NCBI RefSeq assembly: GCF_000222605.1
Contig: NZ_AFWF01000202.1
Coordinates: 1 to 64,000 of the forward strand
Length of the DNA stretch: 64,000 nt
Reading direction: 5' to 3'
From: Vibrio ichthyoenteri ATCC 700023
GTDB lineage: Bacteria; Pseudomonadota; Gammaproteobacteria; Enterobacterales; Vibrionaceae
A program made the position numbers and the translations under genes. A model generated the notes under the pieces. That model did not search any database, had not been told where the DNA came from, and saw only the letters and a program-made list of their open reading frames with translations. Below, one piece after another: positions 38,845-47,553 of the stretch. Positions within the stretch are counted from its first letter, which is position 1. Each line of letters begins with the position of its first letter.

Positions 38845-39222
38845 ATGACAGGCAAGCCGGGCAACACGGGAATAAAACGCATTTTCAAAGCAACAGAATA
38901 CTCGATACAAGGATTAAAAGCGGCTTTTAAGTATGAAGCGGCGATACGTCAAGAGTTGGCGTTGTTATTGGTAGCATCGATTTTAGTGTGCGTTTTTGAC
39001 GTTAGTGTTGTTGAACGTATTCTTATGCTTGGCGTTGTCTGTTTAGTTCTGATTGTTGAACTACTAAATTCAGCTATAGAGGCCGTCGTTGACCGAATTG
39101 GTATTGAGCATCACGAGCTGAGTGGACGAGCAAAAGATATCGGTTCATCCGCAGTGTTAGTGGCTTTGATTTTTGCCGCGTTTACTTGGGGCTATATCCT
39201 TTTAAGCCATTATGTATTTTAA
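38845..39222 (+). CDS. dgkA: DgkA, diacylglycerol kinase
   Basis: DgkA phosphorylates diacylglycerol released when periplasmic glucans and LPS are decorated with head groups from phospholipids. The 125-residue inner-membrane protein has three transmembrane helices and the catalytic string ELLNSAIEAVVDRIG near residue 73. In this window it would recycle the diacylglycerol made by the phosphoethanolamine transferase at 31692. It is followed 36 bp later by kdkA on the same strand. Confidence 0.94.
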   Translation: MTGKPGNTGIKRIFKATEYSIQGLKAAFKYEAAIRQELALLLVASILVCVFDVSVVERILMLGVVCLVLIVELLNSAIEAVVDRIGIEHHELSGRAKDIGSSAVLVALIFAAFTWGYILLSHYVF

Positions 39223-39258
39223 CTCGCTACGTATTTTAAGCTATTGCCGGAGTGCACG

Positions 39259-39957
39259 ATGATTGAGACGATTAAAACAGAAAAGCAGTGCATTTGGTTC
39301 GATAGCGATATTATTGATGCTAGTGACGCTGCTATTTTTGACGCTAACTATTGGCAGGCAAATAACAAAGTGGTTGGTAGTGCAAAAGGACGAGGGACGA
39401 CTTGGTTTGTCCAACTCGACTCTATTCAAGGTGCACTGCGTCATTACCGACGCGGTGGCTTATTCGGCAAACTGGTTGAAGATAATTACTGGTTTTCTGG
39501 CTGGGATAAAACACGCAGCGCAGCAGAATTTTCGTTGTTACTTAGCCTGAGAGAAGCGGGTGTCAATGTACCTAAGCCTATTGCCGCTCGAGCGGTAAAG
39601 TCAGGGCTCACCTATCAAGCAGATCTCTTGAGTGAACGTATTCCTCAAGCAAGAGATCTGGTCAGTATTTTGCAGGAAAAACCTTTACCAGCAGAAATCT
39701 ACCAACGAATCGGCCTAGAAATCCGCAAAATGCATGACGTTGGTGTGAATCATACCGATCTCAATATCCATAATATCTTACTCGATAAGCAAGATAAGGT
39801 ATGGATTATCGATTTTGATAAGTGCCAGAAGCTAGAGGGTGACACTTGGAAACAAGCTAATTGGGATAGGTTGAAGCGATCTTTTATCAAAGAGAAAGCT
39901 AAAGTCGGAATACATTGGGATGAGTCTAACTTTGAGCTTTTAGCAACCAACCGCTAA
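39259..39957 (+). CDS. kdkA: KdkA, Kdo kinase
   Basis: KdkA phosphorylates O-4 of the single Kdo residue in Haemophilus- and Vibrio-type lipopolysaccharide. The 232-residue protein has a protein-kinase-like fold with the family block RHYRRGGLFGKLVEDNYW near residue 57, the catalytic-loop equivalent NHTDLNIHNILLD near 167 and the metal-binding IIDFDKCQK near 186. I chose the ATG at 39259; a TTG at 39244 is in frame. It pairs functionally with WaaA at 43978-45249. Confidence 0.93.
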   Translation: MIETIKTEKQCIWFDSDIIDASDAAIFDANYWQANNKVVGSAKGRGTTWFVQLDSIQGALRHYRRGGLFGKLVEDNYWFSGWDKTRSAAEFSLLLSLREAGVNVPKPIAARAVKSGLTYQADLLSERIPQARDLVSILQEKPLPAEIYQRIGLEIRKMHDVGVNHTDLNIHNILLDKQDKVWIIDFDKCQKLEGDTWKQANWDRLKRSFIKEKAKVGIHWDESNFELLATNR

Positions 39958-39989
39958 ATTTTATGTCGTTTAGCAGTTGGTAAAATAGA

Positions 39990-40733
39990 TTAAGAATACG
40001 CTTTATTTAAGAAGTCAGTGTATTCGTTAGGGACCCCGCAAAAAATTACATCGTCGCGATTGATTAAATGGTAGTGGACTGCCAAGCTATTCTGGATTAA
40101 GTGGTTGTATAAAGGCGCGATGTACAACTCACCTTTTTCCCACTCTTCTTTCGGTTTACTTAGGTATGTATTATACGCCTCTAAGTAATCTTGTTTTTTG
40201 TTGAAGTGGTACAAGCCAGTACTACAAAGATCGGAGATAGCTCTCTTCTCCGCTGTTTCTATCACCAAACTTGAATTACTTTCCTTAGGTTTAGCAAACG
40301 ACCAGTTTTCACCTTCGCCTTTAAATACCTCTAAGTAGCCAGCACCAATATTGCTGACTTCCGGAAAAATAAAATTAGGACGAAAGGTATCGATATTAAA
40401 GATGGTAATAGAATCTTGGTGATTGATACCTTGTGCTTCAAGTTGTTCTAAGCCTAGAGTGACGGTTTCGGCTTGACCCCTTGTATCCTCTTTTAAAATG
40501 ACAATATGAGCAGACTTTATGCCCATTCTTTCTGCTTGTTTGGCAACAAATTCAGGAGTGTCAAAAACATCTTTGACGATAAATAGAAAATCGTGGCTAG
40601 CGAAATACTGTTTGAAACTTTCAACTGAATGCTCGAACAAAGTCTTCCCATGCGCTTCGAGCATGTATTTTGGTTGTGAATAGCCCGCTTTAAAAAATCG
40701 GGAGCTCATACCTGCCATTGGAATTATGATCAT
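39990..40733 (-). CDS. Nucleotidyltransferase of sugar-nucleotide type, substrate unknown
   Basis: A 247-residue Rossmann-like NTP transferase. The nucleotide-binding signature is PMAGMSSRFFKAGYSQPKYM at residues 4-23 (a GxSxRF variant of the GxGxR loop, followed by the conserved Pro-Lys), and the metal-site Asp is in IFNIDTFRP near residue 115. The family includes CTP- and UTP-dependent enzymes that activate phosphorylated sugars, phosphocholine or other small molecules for capsule and LPS. It overlaps the fusion gene upstream by one base, so the three genes form one operon. It is a candidate for the activation step; the substrate cannot be read from sequence. Confidence 0.82.
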   Translation of the reverse strand: MIIIPMAGMSSRFFKAGYSQPKYMLEAHGKTLFEHSVESFKQYFASHDFLFIVKDVFDTPEFVAKQAERMGIKSAHIVILKEDTRGQAETVTLGLEQLEAQGINHQDSITIFNIDTFRPNFIFPEVSNIGAGYLEVFKGEGENWSFAKPKESNSSLVIETAEKRAISDLCSTGLYHFNKKQDYLEAYNTYLSKPKEEWEKGELYIAPLYNHLIQNSLAVHYHLINRDDVIFCGVPNEYTDFLNKAYS

Positions 40734-42319
40734 TACTGAGTGAGCCTTACTAGTATTTGATGGAGTCTAAATGCATTAGCAAACAAAGCCTTTTGACGTG
40801 TTGGATCGTCAGCATGTAGCGGTAGCATTGAAAGAAATAATTGTATCTGCATTGCATATAGATGCTGAGCGGTTAAACCAAACTGTTCTTCAATGAGTTG
40901 GATGAACGCTTGTTGAGTTTCTTTATGGACGCCTTCTTCAGCAATGGTTAGCTGAATGTGGTTATCTTGGATCGCCACACTATAGTAACCCGCGATAATC
41001 CAATCATATAAACCTAAGATAGAATGGCTAAGCTTAGCAAAATCATAGTTAATATCGCCATACAAGGTAAGAGAGCCATCAGGAGTCATGCCTCTAGGAT
41101 CGATAGTTTTTATCTTTCCCGCTCGAAAATCATAGAGGATATTACTAAAGCAGAAATCACCGTGAAGAATGGTATTTAGCGCTGAGCTAGGTGGTAAGTT
41201 AGCTTCACTATTTTGCAAAATTGTCTTTAAACTAACCGTTTTTTCCTGATTAAATACCCACTCGTCCTCGAGTGAAATATGTTGTTGTTTGCAGTACTCA
41301 TCCAGTCTTTCATTGGTTTTCTCTCGAAATAGTAAATCTAGAGAATTGGTATTCTCTTCGTCTAGTTGTGGATGCTGTTTGCATGCTGATAAAAATTCAA
41401 GGCAGTTTGATAGAATCTGCACCCAGATATTGCTTGGCAATTTGGAAAATACAAACAGTTCATTTAATGCGGTTAAATGAAGGAATTCAAGACGGTAAGA
41501 CACTTTGCCACCTTGTTCGCTGGCACCCATGAATTGCGGTGTATAGCCACGCAAAGCAAAAGGTAAGTTAGCAAACCAGTTTGCTTCGGCGGCGATTTTG
41601 GTGTTTTTTGAGCTCGATTTTTCAATCCATTCAGAATTAATGGTTAGCTCATTGAATGCACGTTGAGTGGTGAAGCGAGCTTTAGAACGGTAGTAAGTGT
41701 TAACGTGACCAAAATCTAACCATTGTTTTGATTCGACAGCGATAAGGCCAACAGAGTGATGATACCTATTTAGACCATCAATAAAGTTCCACTCGCTCTG
41801 AGTGATCGCTTTTAATAGTTCTCTTGGTTCGCTAAATTTAAAGTAACCATCAATCACGCGGTGATTTTCACAGTTATGCTGATTATTATCACTTTTGAGC
41901 CAATTTGCTTTGTCGTCGGTTAAAACTGCCCAGTTATAGCTATCCTTTGCGATTGAAACACTTGCGATGTCATCACCAACGGGTAATTCTTCAAAGAGAG
42001 TATCGCCATAAAGAATGTGTAAAGGTTTGTCGAGAGAGTGGCCGCTAATATTGACGGCTGCGACGAGTGAAGCCCCCAGAGTCAAGTTATCTGGTGTTTT
42101 GAGTATAGAAACATTGTTTTTCTCTAACCAAGCGCGATCATTTTCTAGCACGGTAAATGATTCAGGAAGCGATAGAAATAAGTTAGCTCCCTTAGGTGCG
42201 AGTGCGACTTGGTGTTGGAAAAGTCGTCTATTACCAAGCGGTAAAAAACTGGGTGGGATTTTACCAAATTCAGAAGCAAGCTCTTGGTCAACATACGCAC
42301 CGGACATAATCAAGAACAT
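40733..42319 (-). CDS. Fusion of a nucleotidyltransferase-like domain with an APH/choline-kinase-like kinase
   Basis: A 528-residue, apparently cytoplasmic two-domain protein. Residues 1-225 resemble a sugar-nucleotide transferase: the entry SGAYVDQELASEFGKIPPSF has the spacing but not the Gly-rich residues of the GxGxR loop, and ILYGDTLFEEL near residue 103 looks like the metal-site strand. Residues from about 280 on form an aminoglycoside-phosphotransferase/choline-kinase-like domain with the catalytic loop LHGDFCFSNILYD near residue 387 and the metal-binding IDPRGMTPDG near 405. The upstream HAD gene overlaps it by 10 bp and the downstream nucleotidyltransferase by 1 bp. I infer a kinase that phosphorylates a small acceptor, with a possibly inactive or divergent transferase domain. 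Confidence 0.78.
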   Translation of the reverse strand: MFLIMSGAYVDQELASEFGKIPPSFLPLGNRRLFQHQVALAPKGANLFLSLPESFTVLENDRAWLEKNNVSILKTPDNLTLGASLVAAVNISGHSLDKPLHILYGDTLFEELPVGDDIASVSIAKDSYNWAVLTDDKANWLKSDNNQHNCENHRVIDGYFKFSEPRELLKAITQSEWNFIDGLNRYHHSVGLIAVESKQWLDFGHVNTYYRSKARFTTQRAFNELTINSEWIEKSSSKNTKIAAEANWFANLPFALRGYTPQFMGASEQGGKVSYRLEFLHLTALNELFVFSKLPSNIWVQILSNCLEFLSACKQHPQLDEENTNSLDLLFREKTNERLDEYCKQQHISLEDEWVFNQEKTVSLKTILQNSEANLPPSSALNTILHGDFCFSNILYDFRAGKIKTIDPRGMTPDGSLTLYGDINYDFAKLSHSILGLYDWIIAGYYSVAIQDNHIQLTIAEEGVHKETQQAFIQLIEEQFGLTAQHLYAMQIQLFLSMLPLHADDPTRQKALFANAFRLHQILVRLTQ

Positions 42320-42690
42320 GACTTTTCCTTATTGAGCATTTCAGTGATTTTCTCAAAACTTAAGTTGGCAAATTCAGAAGGGCGAACGGCTCTATCATCA
42401 ATGTAGAAGCCATCATGGCCACACCAAGGTTTACCCACTAAGATTTCATCGTAAGGTACGTTATGTTTATCTAACCATTCAGTAATGGTTGGTAGTGTAT
42501 GAATATTGATTTTTCCTACGTTACCTTCATAGGTTCTCATATTGCGAGCGGTTGATATGACGATCTCGAAACCATTGTCTTTATACTGTTGGAGCTGCGC
42601 TATTACTTCTAGCCTTGGTAATACATTTTTATAATCAGAAGTGTTTGCTTGGGTGAGGGTGCCATCGAGATCTACAATCAACTTTTTCAT
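42310..42690 (-). CDS. Small HAD-superfamily phosphatase
   Basis: A 126-residue capless HAD protein. Motif I is VDLDGTLT (Asp7, Asp9), motif II is VISTARN near residue 44 (Thr as in KdsC-like phosphatases), the conserved Lys is in VGKPWCGHDG near 87 and motif IV is YIDDRAV near 96. Proteins of this size class occur in capsule and LPS clusters as sugar- or glycerate-phosphate phosphatases. It is the first gene of the three-gene operon and overlaps the fusion gene by 10 bp, which argues for a joint pathway. The substrate is unknown. Confidence 0.85.
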   Translation of the reverse strand: MKKLIVDLDGTLTQANTSDYKNVLPRLEVIAQLQQYKDNGFEIVISTARNMRTYEGNVGKINIHTLPTITEWLDKHNVPYDEILVGKPWCGHDGFYIDDRAVRPSEFANLSFEKITEMLNKEKSCS

Positions 42691-42945
42691 TCAGTTTTAC
42701 CTATTCACAGCTTGGCGTAATTTAACGTGCAAAACGAATATGATTCGTTACGTTTATGATACTTTGATTGTAAACTTTTTAGCGTTCTCTTCAAAGAATC
42801 TATAGCGACATCCTTGCGAAGGATGATAGTGCTAATCACGAACGTGATCGTGGTATGCTTATTGAGTTCGGTCAACTTCAGTTTCTCACCACCACGGTAA
42901 ACCATCCTGGTGGTGGGAAAAGAATACAGAATGGGGTGGGCGTGG

Positions 42946-43884
42946 TTATTTGAACTTTTTCTTGGTTATTTTATTCAGTTTGTAATTTAGGTAATCGAGC
43001 GAATCTTCGATCCAATTGGCTTTTGGTAGAGGGTACTGATGATACTTTTTATAAATTGATTGCCATTTTGGATAGGTCAGGCGCTTGCGGGTCGAAATCA
43101 AAGGTAAATAGTATTTTAAAGACTCAACACCTAATTGCTTAGCGCCTAAGACAATTAAGTTATTCACCAGTAACTCTTCATACATCGAAATCGCATCGGG
43201 GTTATTGTCAAAACTGTTCTCAAACGGAATGTTACGACCTAAAGACAAATAACGATAGGTTATATAGCTTTCTGGTGTATAGCGAAAACAATCATTTTGC
43301 TTCAGCATATAAGCAGGTTTTGGGTGATTTAAGTAATACTCAAATAGTTCTTTTGGGTATAAATCGACAGCAAAAATTTTGAGTATGTCTTCACGGTGCC
43401 CAGCATAGATGAAATCACAAACCCAGAATGGCACTTTCCACTCAGCGAGATGTGTCCTGGTCGAAAAGTCAGCCACGCAAACATGTCCTTTACCGACAGA
43501 GTAGGCCGGTGTTCTATCCAGATTCAATGCCATAAATTCAAGTAGTGAACTCGAGGTAAAGCGGAGATCGGTTCTTGTTTTAATAACAAAAGGACGTGTC
43601 GCTACTTCTAATCCTCTTTTCGTGCTGACCAATTGGCGGTTGATGTTGATTGGTGTCGAACCAACTGTCATATCGCCAGGATCATCTGTTAATACGATAT
43701 GGTCACATAGAGCATTTAGTTCTTCGCCAATATCCGCGTTGATCCAAGTAGAAAGTATCACTTCAGCATCAGGGTAGAATTGTCTAATCGATCTAATAAC
43801 GTCTAATGTCGAGGACTCTTCGGCTTTGAACAATTGCCCTTGTACGACCACAGAGATGTCAGAGCTATTAATTTTAATGGTCAC
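42946..43884 (-). CDS. wavE: WavE-family LPS core synthesis protein
   Basis: A 312-residue protein of the WavE family, first described in the V. cholerae wav core cluster and thought to be a glycosyltransferase. Visible segments include the start SDISVVVQGQLF, VILSTWINADIG near residue 40, VIKTRTDLRFTSSSL near 99 and FRYTPESYITYRY. No membrane segments are seen. It is the last gene of the run lpxM-like, GT25, waaF, waaL, waaA, wavE, separated from waaA by 93 bp. The reaction is not established. Confidence 0.85.
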   Translation of the reverse strand: MTIKINSSDISVVVQGQLFKAEESSTLDVIRSIRQFYPDAEVILSTWINADIGEELNALCDHIVLTDDPGDMTVGSTPININRQLVSTKRGLEVATRPFVIKTRTDLRFTSSSLLEFMALNLDRTPAYSVGKGHVCVADFSTRTHLAEWKVPFWVCDFIYAGHREDILKIFAVDLYPKELFEYYLNHPKPAYMLKQNDCFRYTPESYITYRYLSLGRNIPFENSFDNNPDAISMYEELLVNNLIVLGAKQLGVESLKYYLPLISTRKRLTYPKWQSIYKKYHQYPLPKANWIEDSLDYLNYKLNKITKKKFK

Positions 43885-43977
43885 AATGCCTCTTTGGTAA
43901 TTCCGGTTAAGATGTAAAACAAGTCAATCAATACAATACATTATAGGCTTTTCTCCGATGAATTATGTTGCCTGCTT

Positions 43978-45249
43978 TCATTCAATCGAATTAATGTGCA
44001 ATAACGTTTTAGCTAACGCGCCTTTATGCTTGTCCATAAATGCATTTGTCAGAGTAGACATGTCTTTTCTATCATTCGAAAAGACATTGTGAAGTTGTGC
44101 CACTAGCTCATCTGAATCTAAGATTATGGTCGTAATCCCCTCACTAACCAGCAACTCAGTAATATCTTTAAAATTAAAGTAACTAGGCCCAGTGATGGAT
44201 GGAAGGCCAATAGCAGTAGGTTCTAATAGGTTGTGCCCGCCAACTTTATCCCCGATCAAACTCCCTCCCATAAAACACACATCTGCAGCTTTAAGCATGG
44301 TGAACATGTCTCCCATTGTATCACCAACATAAACTTGCACATCAGCGGTGATAGGAGCTTGAGAACTGCGTGAAATCGTATTGAAATTTAGCTCGCGACT
44401 CAGTTTGCCAACTGCTTGGAATCGTTCTGGATGACGAGGGACGATAATGAGCAATGCATCAGGATAATCGCACAACACTTTTTGATGGCTATCAAATATC
44501 TGCTTATCTTCACCGTCATGAGTGCTGGCGGCGATCCAAACGGGTCGGTTGCCAATCGCCTTCCTCAGTTTCAACCCCTCTTCTATTGATGCTTCAGATA
44601 TTTGAATGTCAAATTTTAAAGAACCAGTCACATGAAGCTTATGTCTAGAAACGCCTAGTTGCTCAAAGTGTTGAGCATCAGCAAGAGTTTGACATAGTAT
44701 TTGCTCTACGCTGTTCGAGATAACACGAAAGAGAGATGTTACTTTACGATAATTATTCATCGATTTTGCAGACAGGCGAGCATTGACAATAGATATTGGG
44801 ATGCCTGAACGATGGACCGCATTTAGAGTGTTAGGCCATAACTCTGTTTCGATGATGAGCATCTGGCGTGGATTGATCACTTTAATAAAGCGTTTAACAG
44901 CAAACGAAAAATCCACCGGCATGAATCGATGTTCAACTATGCTGCCTAATTTCTCTATTTGCTCTGCCCCTGTGCTAGTCGTTGTGGTTACTAGCAATGG
45001 TATATCGGGATGCTGGCTTGAAAGCATCTTTATTAAAGGGATAGCCGCAATGCATTCTCCAACAGAAACGGCGTGAATCCATATTGGCTGTGCTTCACTA
45101 CGTAATTTTGGTGTAATACCAAGCAGTTCTTTCCAACGATTTTGAAAAATGCTTCTTTTCCGGTTTTTAAATATTAACGGCAGTAATAGCAGTGGGCTAA
45201 CCAATACTAGGACTAGCGAATATATAAACCTAGCGATCACTGCTTTCAC
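43978..45249 (-). CDS. waaA: WaaA, Kdo transferase
   Basis: WaaA transfers Kdo from CMP-Kdo to lipid IVA. The 423-residue inner-membrane-bound GT-B enzyme has an N-terminal anchor (residues 9-27), the acceptor-site Glu in WIHAVSVGECIAA near residue 64, IIVPRHPERF near 272 and the donor-site GGHNLLEPTAIGLPSITGP near 343. In Vibrio and Haemophilus the enzyme adds one Kdo, later phosphorylated by KdkA; kdkA is present in this window. The start overlaps waaL by 20 bp. Confidence 0.95.
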   Translation of the reverse strand: MKAVIARFIYSLVLVLVSPLLLLPLIFKNRKRSIFQNRWKELLGITPKLRSEAQPIWIHAVSVGECIAAIPLIKMLSSQHPDIPLLVTTTTSTGAEQIEKLGSIVEHRFMPVDFSFAVKRFIKVINPRQMLIIETELWPNTLNAVHRSGIPISIVNARLSAKSMNNYRKVTSLFRVISNSVEQILCQTLADAQHFEQLGVSRHKLHVTGSLKFDIQISEASIEEGLKLRKAIGNRPVWIAASTHDGEDKQIFDSHQKVLCDYPDALLIIVPRHPERFQAVGKLSRELNFNTISRSSQAPITADVQVYVGDTMGDMFTMLKAADVCFMGGSLIGDKVGGHNLLEPTAIGLPSITGPSYFNFKDITELLVSEGITTIILDSDELVAQLHNVFSNDRKDMSTLTNAFMDKHKGALAKTLLHINSIE

Positions 45250-46522
45250 CGTTGTTGTGTATCATGAATGTGAAAAATGAGCCTAACATAATGTTATGAA
45301 CTAATAATCCTGAAGTACTAAATAAGTATGATTCAAACATGTTAACGGTAACCCAGTAGACAAAAAACAGGCAGCAAGCGTATTGGATTTGATTGAATTG
45401 CTGACCTTTATCTGATGCCATACAGCGACGGAAGACTAGAATCAACGTTAGGCTGATGATGGTTACCCCAAGTAATCCATAAAATACGGTTAAATCGATG
45501 AATGAGTTATGTAAATGATGTATGTGTTCTTTAATAAAAGGAGATGTTTTATCTGAAGTTAAAATTAACTCTTTATTTACACCGTGGTCACTACCTAAAA
45601 TTGGTCTTTCTTGAATCCAGTCTAAGGCCGCATTCCACAGTGACACTCTTACTCCAGTGCTATCATTTGGAAGACGATCGAATTGACCTGAAAGCACGAG
45701 TGACAAAGTGTTTTGTTCGCTTTCTATTCTTTTTTCTACACTCGTGAAATGCCCAATTGAGAAGAGCACTATAAGCAATAGTAAGATGGAAAAGACAACT
45801 CGTTTTTTTGAGGCTTTAATTCTTTTTATATATACATACCAAAGGCTACCTAAACTTATAGATAGCGTAAGTCCTAGTAGGACTTGTCTGGTTTGTGTCG
45901 CGATTAAGACAAAGGTAAAAAAAAGCAAAAGACCTATATAAGCAATCCAATAAAGAGGGCGTTGTAGTGATTTTGTCGTGAATTCTTTAATTATCATAGC
46001 TATGAGCACGATGATAGCAACGCCAGACCATATCGCTGGATGTTGAGCGTTGTTCACGCCAAAAGAAATTCGAACGCCATTAGCTCCACGTAATAACTCA
46101 CCAATAAAATCTGGGCTATGTGAGATAAAGCTAACAATAAACCCAGTGAGCATCGCAAACCACAATAACGTTACTCTCTCACTTTTACCTTGTAGGAAAA
46201 AAGCGATAGGTAAGAAGTAAAAAAGGTTAAACATCGGCCCTATATCTGGGAGTTCTCTTGCTAAGTGAGGAAGCTGAATTTTCGCATTGATCCAACTTAA
46301 AACAGAAGCGCCTAATGCGGCGATGAACAATTTAAATACATTATCACTAATCAATGGTTTTGGTGATGTGATACATAAAAAAATAAAACTAATGACAAAG
46401 ATAGTTTGAAAAATATCGCCATAAAGACGAAATGAATATTTAAGTATGGCATATACCATAATGCAAAGTAGCATTAAGGTATTGAATGCAGTCTGTCTTT
46501 CGATATTGTTGAATGGATGCAT
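45230..46522 (-). CDS. waaL: WaaL-family O-antigen ligase
   Basis: WaaL joins undecaprenyl-linked O-antigen to lipid A-core at the periplasmic face. The 430-residue protein is almost entirely hydrophobic, with about 11-12 membrane segments and a large periplasmic loop near residues 270-330 that contains HIHHLHNSFIDLTVFYG, the conserved His region of ligases. I chose the ATG at 46522, two bases after the waaF stop; earlier in-frame starts lie inside waaF. Ligases are poorly conserved, so the call rests on topology, the loop and the location. Its own sequence is markedly AT-rich. Confidence 0.85.
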   Translation of the reverse strand: MHPFNNIERQTAFNTLMLLCIMVYAILKYSFRLYGDIFQTIFVISFIFLCITSPKPLISDNVFKLFIAALGASVLSWINAKIQLPHLARELPDIGPMFNLFYFLPIAFFLQGKSERVTLLWFAMLTGFIVSFISHSPDFIGELLRGANGVRISFGVNNAQHPAIWSGVAIIVLIAMIIKEFTTKSLQRPLYWIAYIGLLLFFTFVLIATQTRQVLLGLTLSISLGSLWYVYIKRIKASKKRVVFSILLLLIVLFSIGHFTSVEKRIESEQNTLSLVLSGQFDRLPNDSTGVRVSLWNAALDWIQERPILGSDHGVNKELILTSDKTSPFIKEHIHHLHNSFIDLTVFYGLLGVTIISLTLILVFRRCMASDKGQQFNQIQYACCLFFVYWVTVNMFESYLFSTSGLLVHNIMLGSFFTFMIHNNGESSDR

Positions 46523-46524
46523 TT

Positions 46525-47553
46525 TTATTGTAATAAATTGATGATTGAGTCGGAATGTAAGTTCTTTAAACAATTCATATGGCCCAGAGGGCATTTTCGT
46601 TTAAAGCAAGGGCGGCATTCTAATTCAATCGAGACAATATCAACAGAGTTAGCGAGTGGTGGCGTGTATTTAGGTGATGTTGAACCATAAACACCAATAA
46701 CATGGCAACCAACTGCCGCAGCGACGTGCATTAAGCCGGAATCATTACTAACAACGGTGTGACACGCTGCCAGTAAGTCGACAGCTTCTATCAATGATGT
46801 TTTACCGGCTAAAACATGGATATTGGCTTGATTTTCCTCACCTACAAGGCTCCTGATTTTCTCACAGGTATCGATATCTTTCTGTGAGCCAAATAACCAC
46901 ACCTGCTTTCCTTGATTGGTCACATAGTTGGCAACCTCAGCATACTTTTCTTCAGGCCATTTTTTGGCTGGGCCAAATTCAGCGCCTGGGCAAAGGCCAA
47001 TGCTTTCCTGATCCATACTCAATCCAAACTTGGTAATGGCTTGTTGTTGGCTTTTTTTATCAATCGCTAGTTTTGGGCGAGGTAAGCTTTCGAGTCCACC
47101 AAGTGAGCCAGAACCAAGCATGGTATCCTTTGAATAAGCCAAAGCAACATAACGCTCAACCATGAATTGGAAAGCCTTCATATTGCAACGAATGTCGTTG
47201 AGCAAACCAAAACGTATTTCTCCTTTCCAGCCGGTACGAACTGGGATTTTAGCAAACCAAGGGATCAAGGCGGATTTAGCTGATTTTGGTAGTATAAATG
47301 CGTGGTCGTAATTTTCGCGACGGAGGTTTTTACCCAGATCGAAACGAGCACGTAAATTTAAATCACCATGGCCGAGAGGTATTTCAATTGCTCGGTTTAC
47401 CTCAGGCATACGCTCCAAGATAGGCTTGCACCAAGCGGGCGCTAACACATCAATAATGGCGTTAGGGTGTTGTTCCCTTAAGGTGATATAGAGTGACTGA
47501 GACATCACCATATCGCCAACCCAAGAGGGGCCGATCACTAAAATTTTATTCAT
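46525..47553 (-). CDS. waaF: WaaF, ADP-heptose:LPS heptosyltransferase II
   Basis: WaaF adds the second heptose of the inner core. The 342-residue GT-B enzyme begins NKILVIGPSWVGDMVMSQSL, has GLCPGAEFGPAKKWPEEKYA near residue 175 and the donor-binding SNDSGLMHVAAAVGCHVIG near 258, followed by GSTSPKYTPP. The C-terminus has the family cysteines (CRPCFKRKCPLGHMNC). It overlaps the GT25 gene by an ATGA and is followed two bases later by waaL. An earlier in-frame start at 47568 is inside the GT25 gene. Confidence 0.95.
   Translation of the reverse strand: MNKILVIGPSWVGDMVMSQSLYITLREQHPNAIIDVLAPAWCKPILERMPEVNRAIEIPLGHGDLNLRARFDLGKNLRRENYDHAFILPKSAKSALIPWFAKIPVRTGWKGEIRFGLLNDIRCNMKAFQFMVERYVALAYSKDTMLGSGSLGGLESLPRPKLAIDKKSQQQAITKFGLSMDQESIGLCPGAEFGPAKKWPEEKYAEVANYVTNQGKQVWLFGSQKDIDTCEKIRSLVGEENQANIHVLAGKTSLIEAVDLLAACHTVVSNDSGLMHVAAAVGCHVIGVYGSTSPKYTPPLANSVDIVSIELECRPCFKRKCPLGHMNCLKNLHSDSIINLLQ

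Noticed and set aside
42705-42905. A 66-codon open frame between the HAD phosphatase gene and wavE
   Set aside because: It has no ribosome-binding site or recognisable sequence and covers a GGTGGTG/CACCACC inverted repeat; I treat the interval as non-coding.
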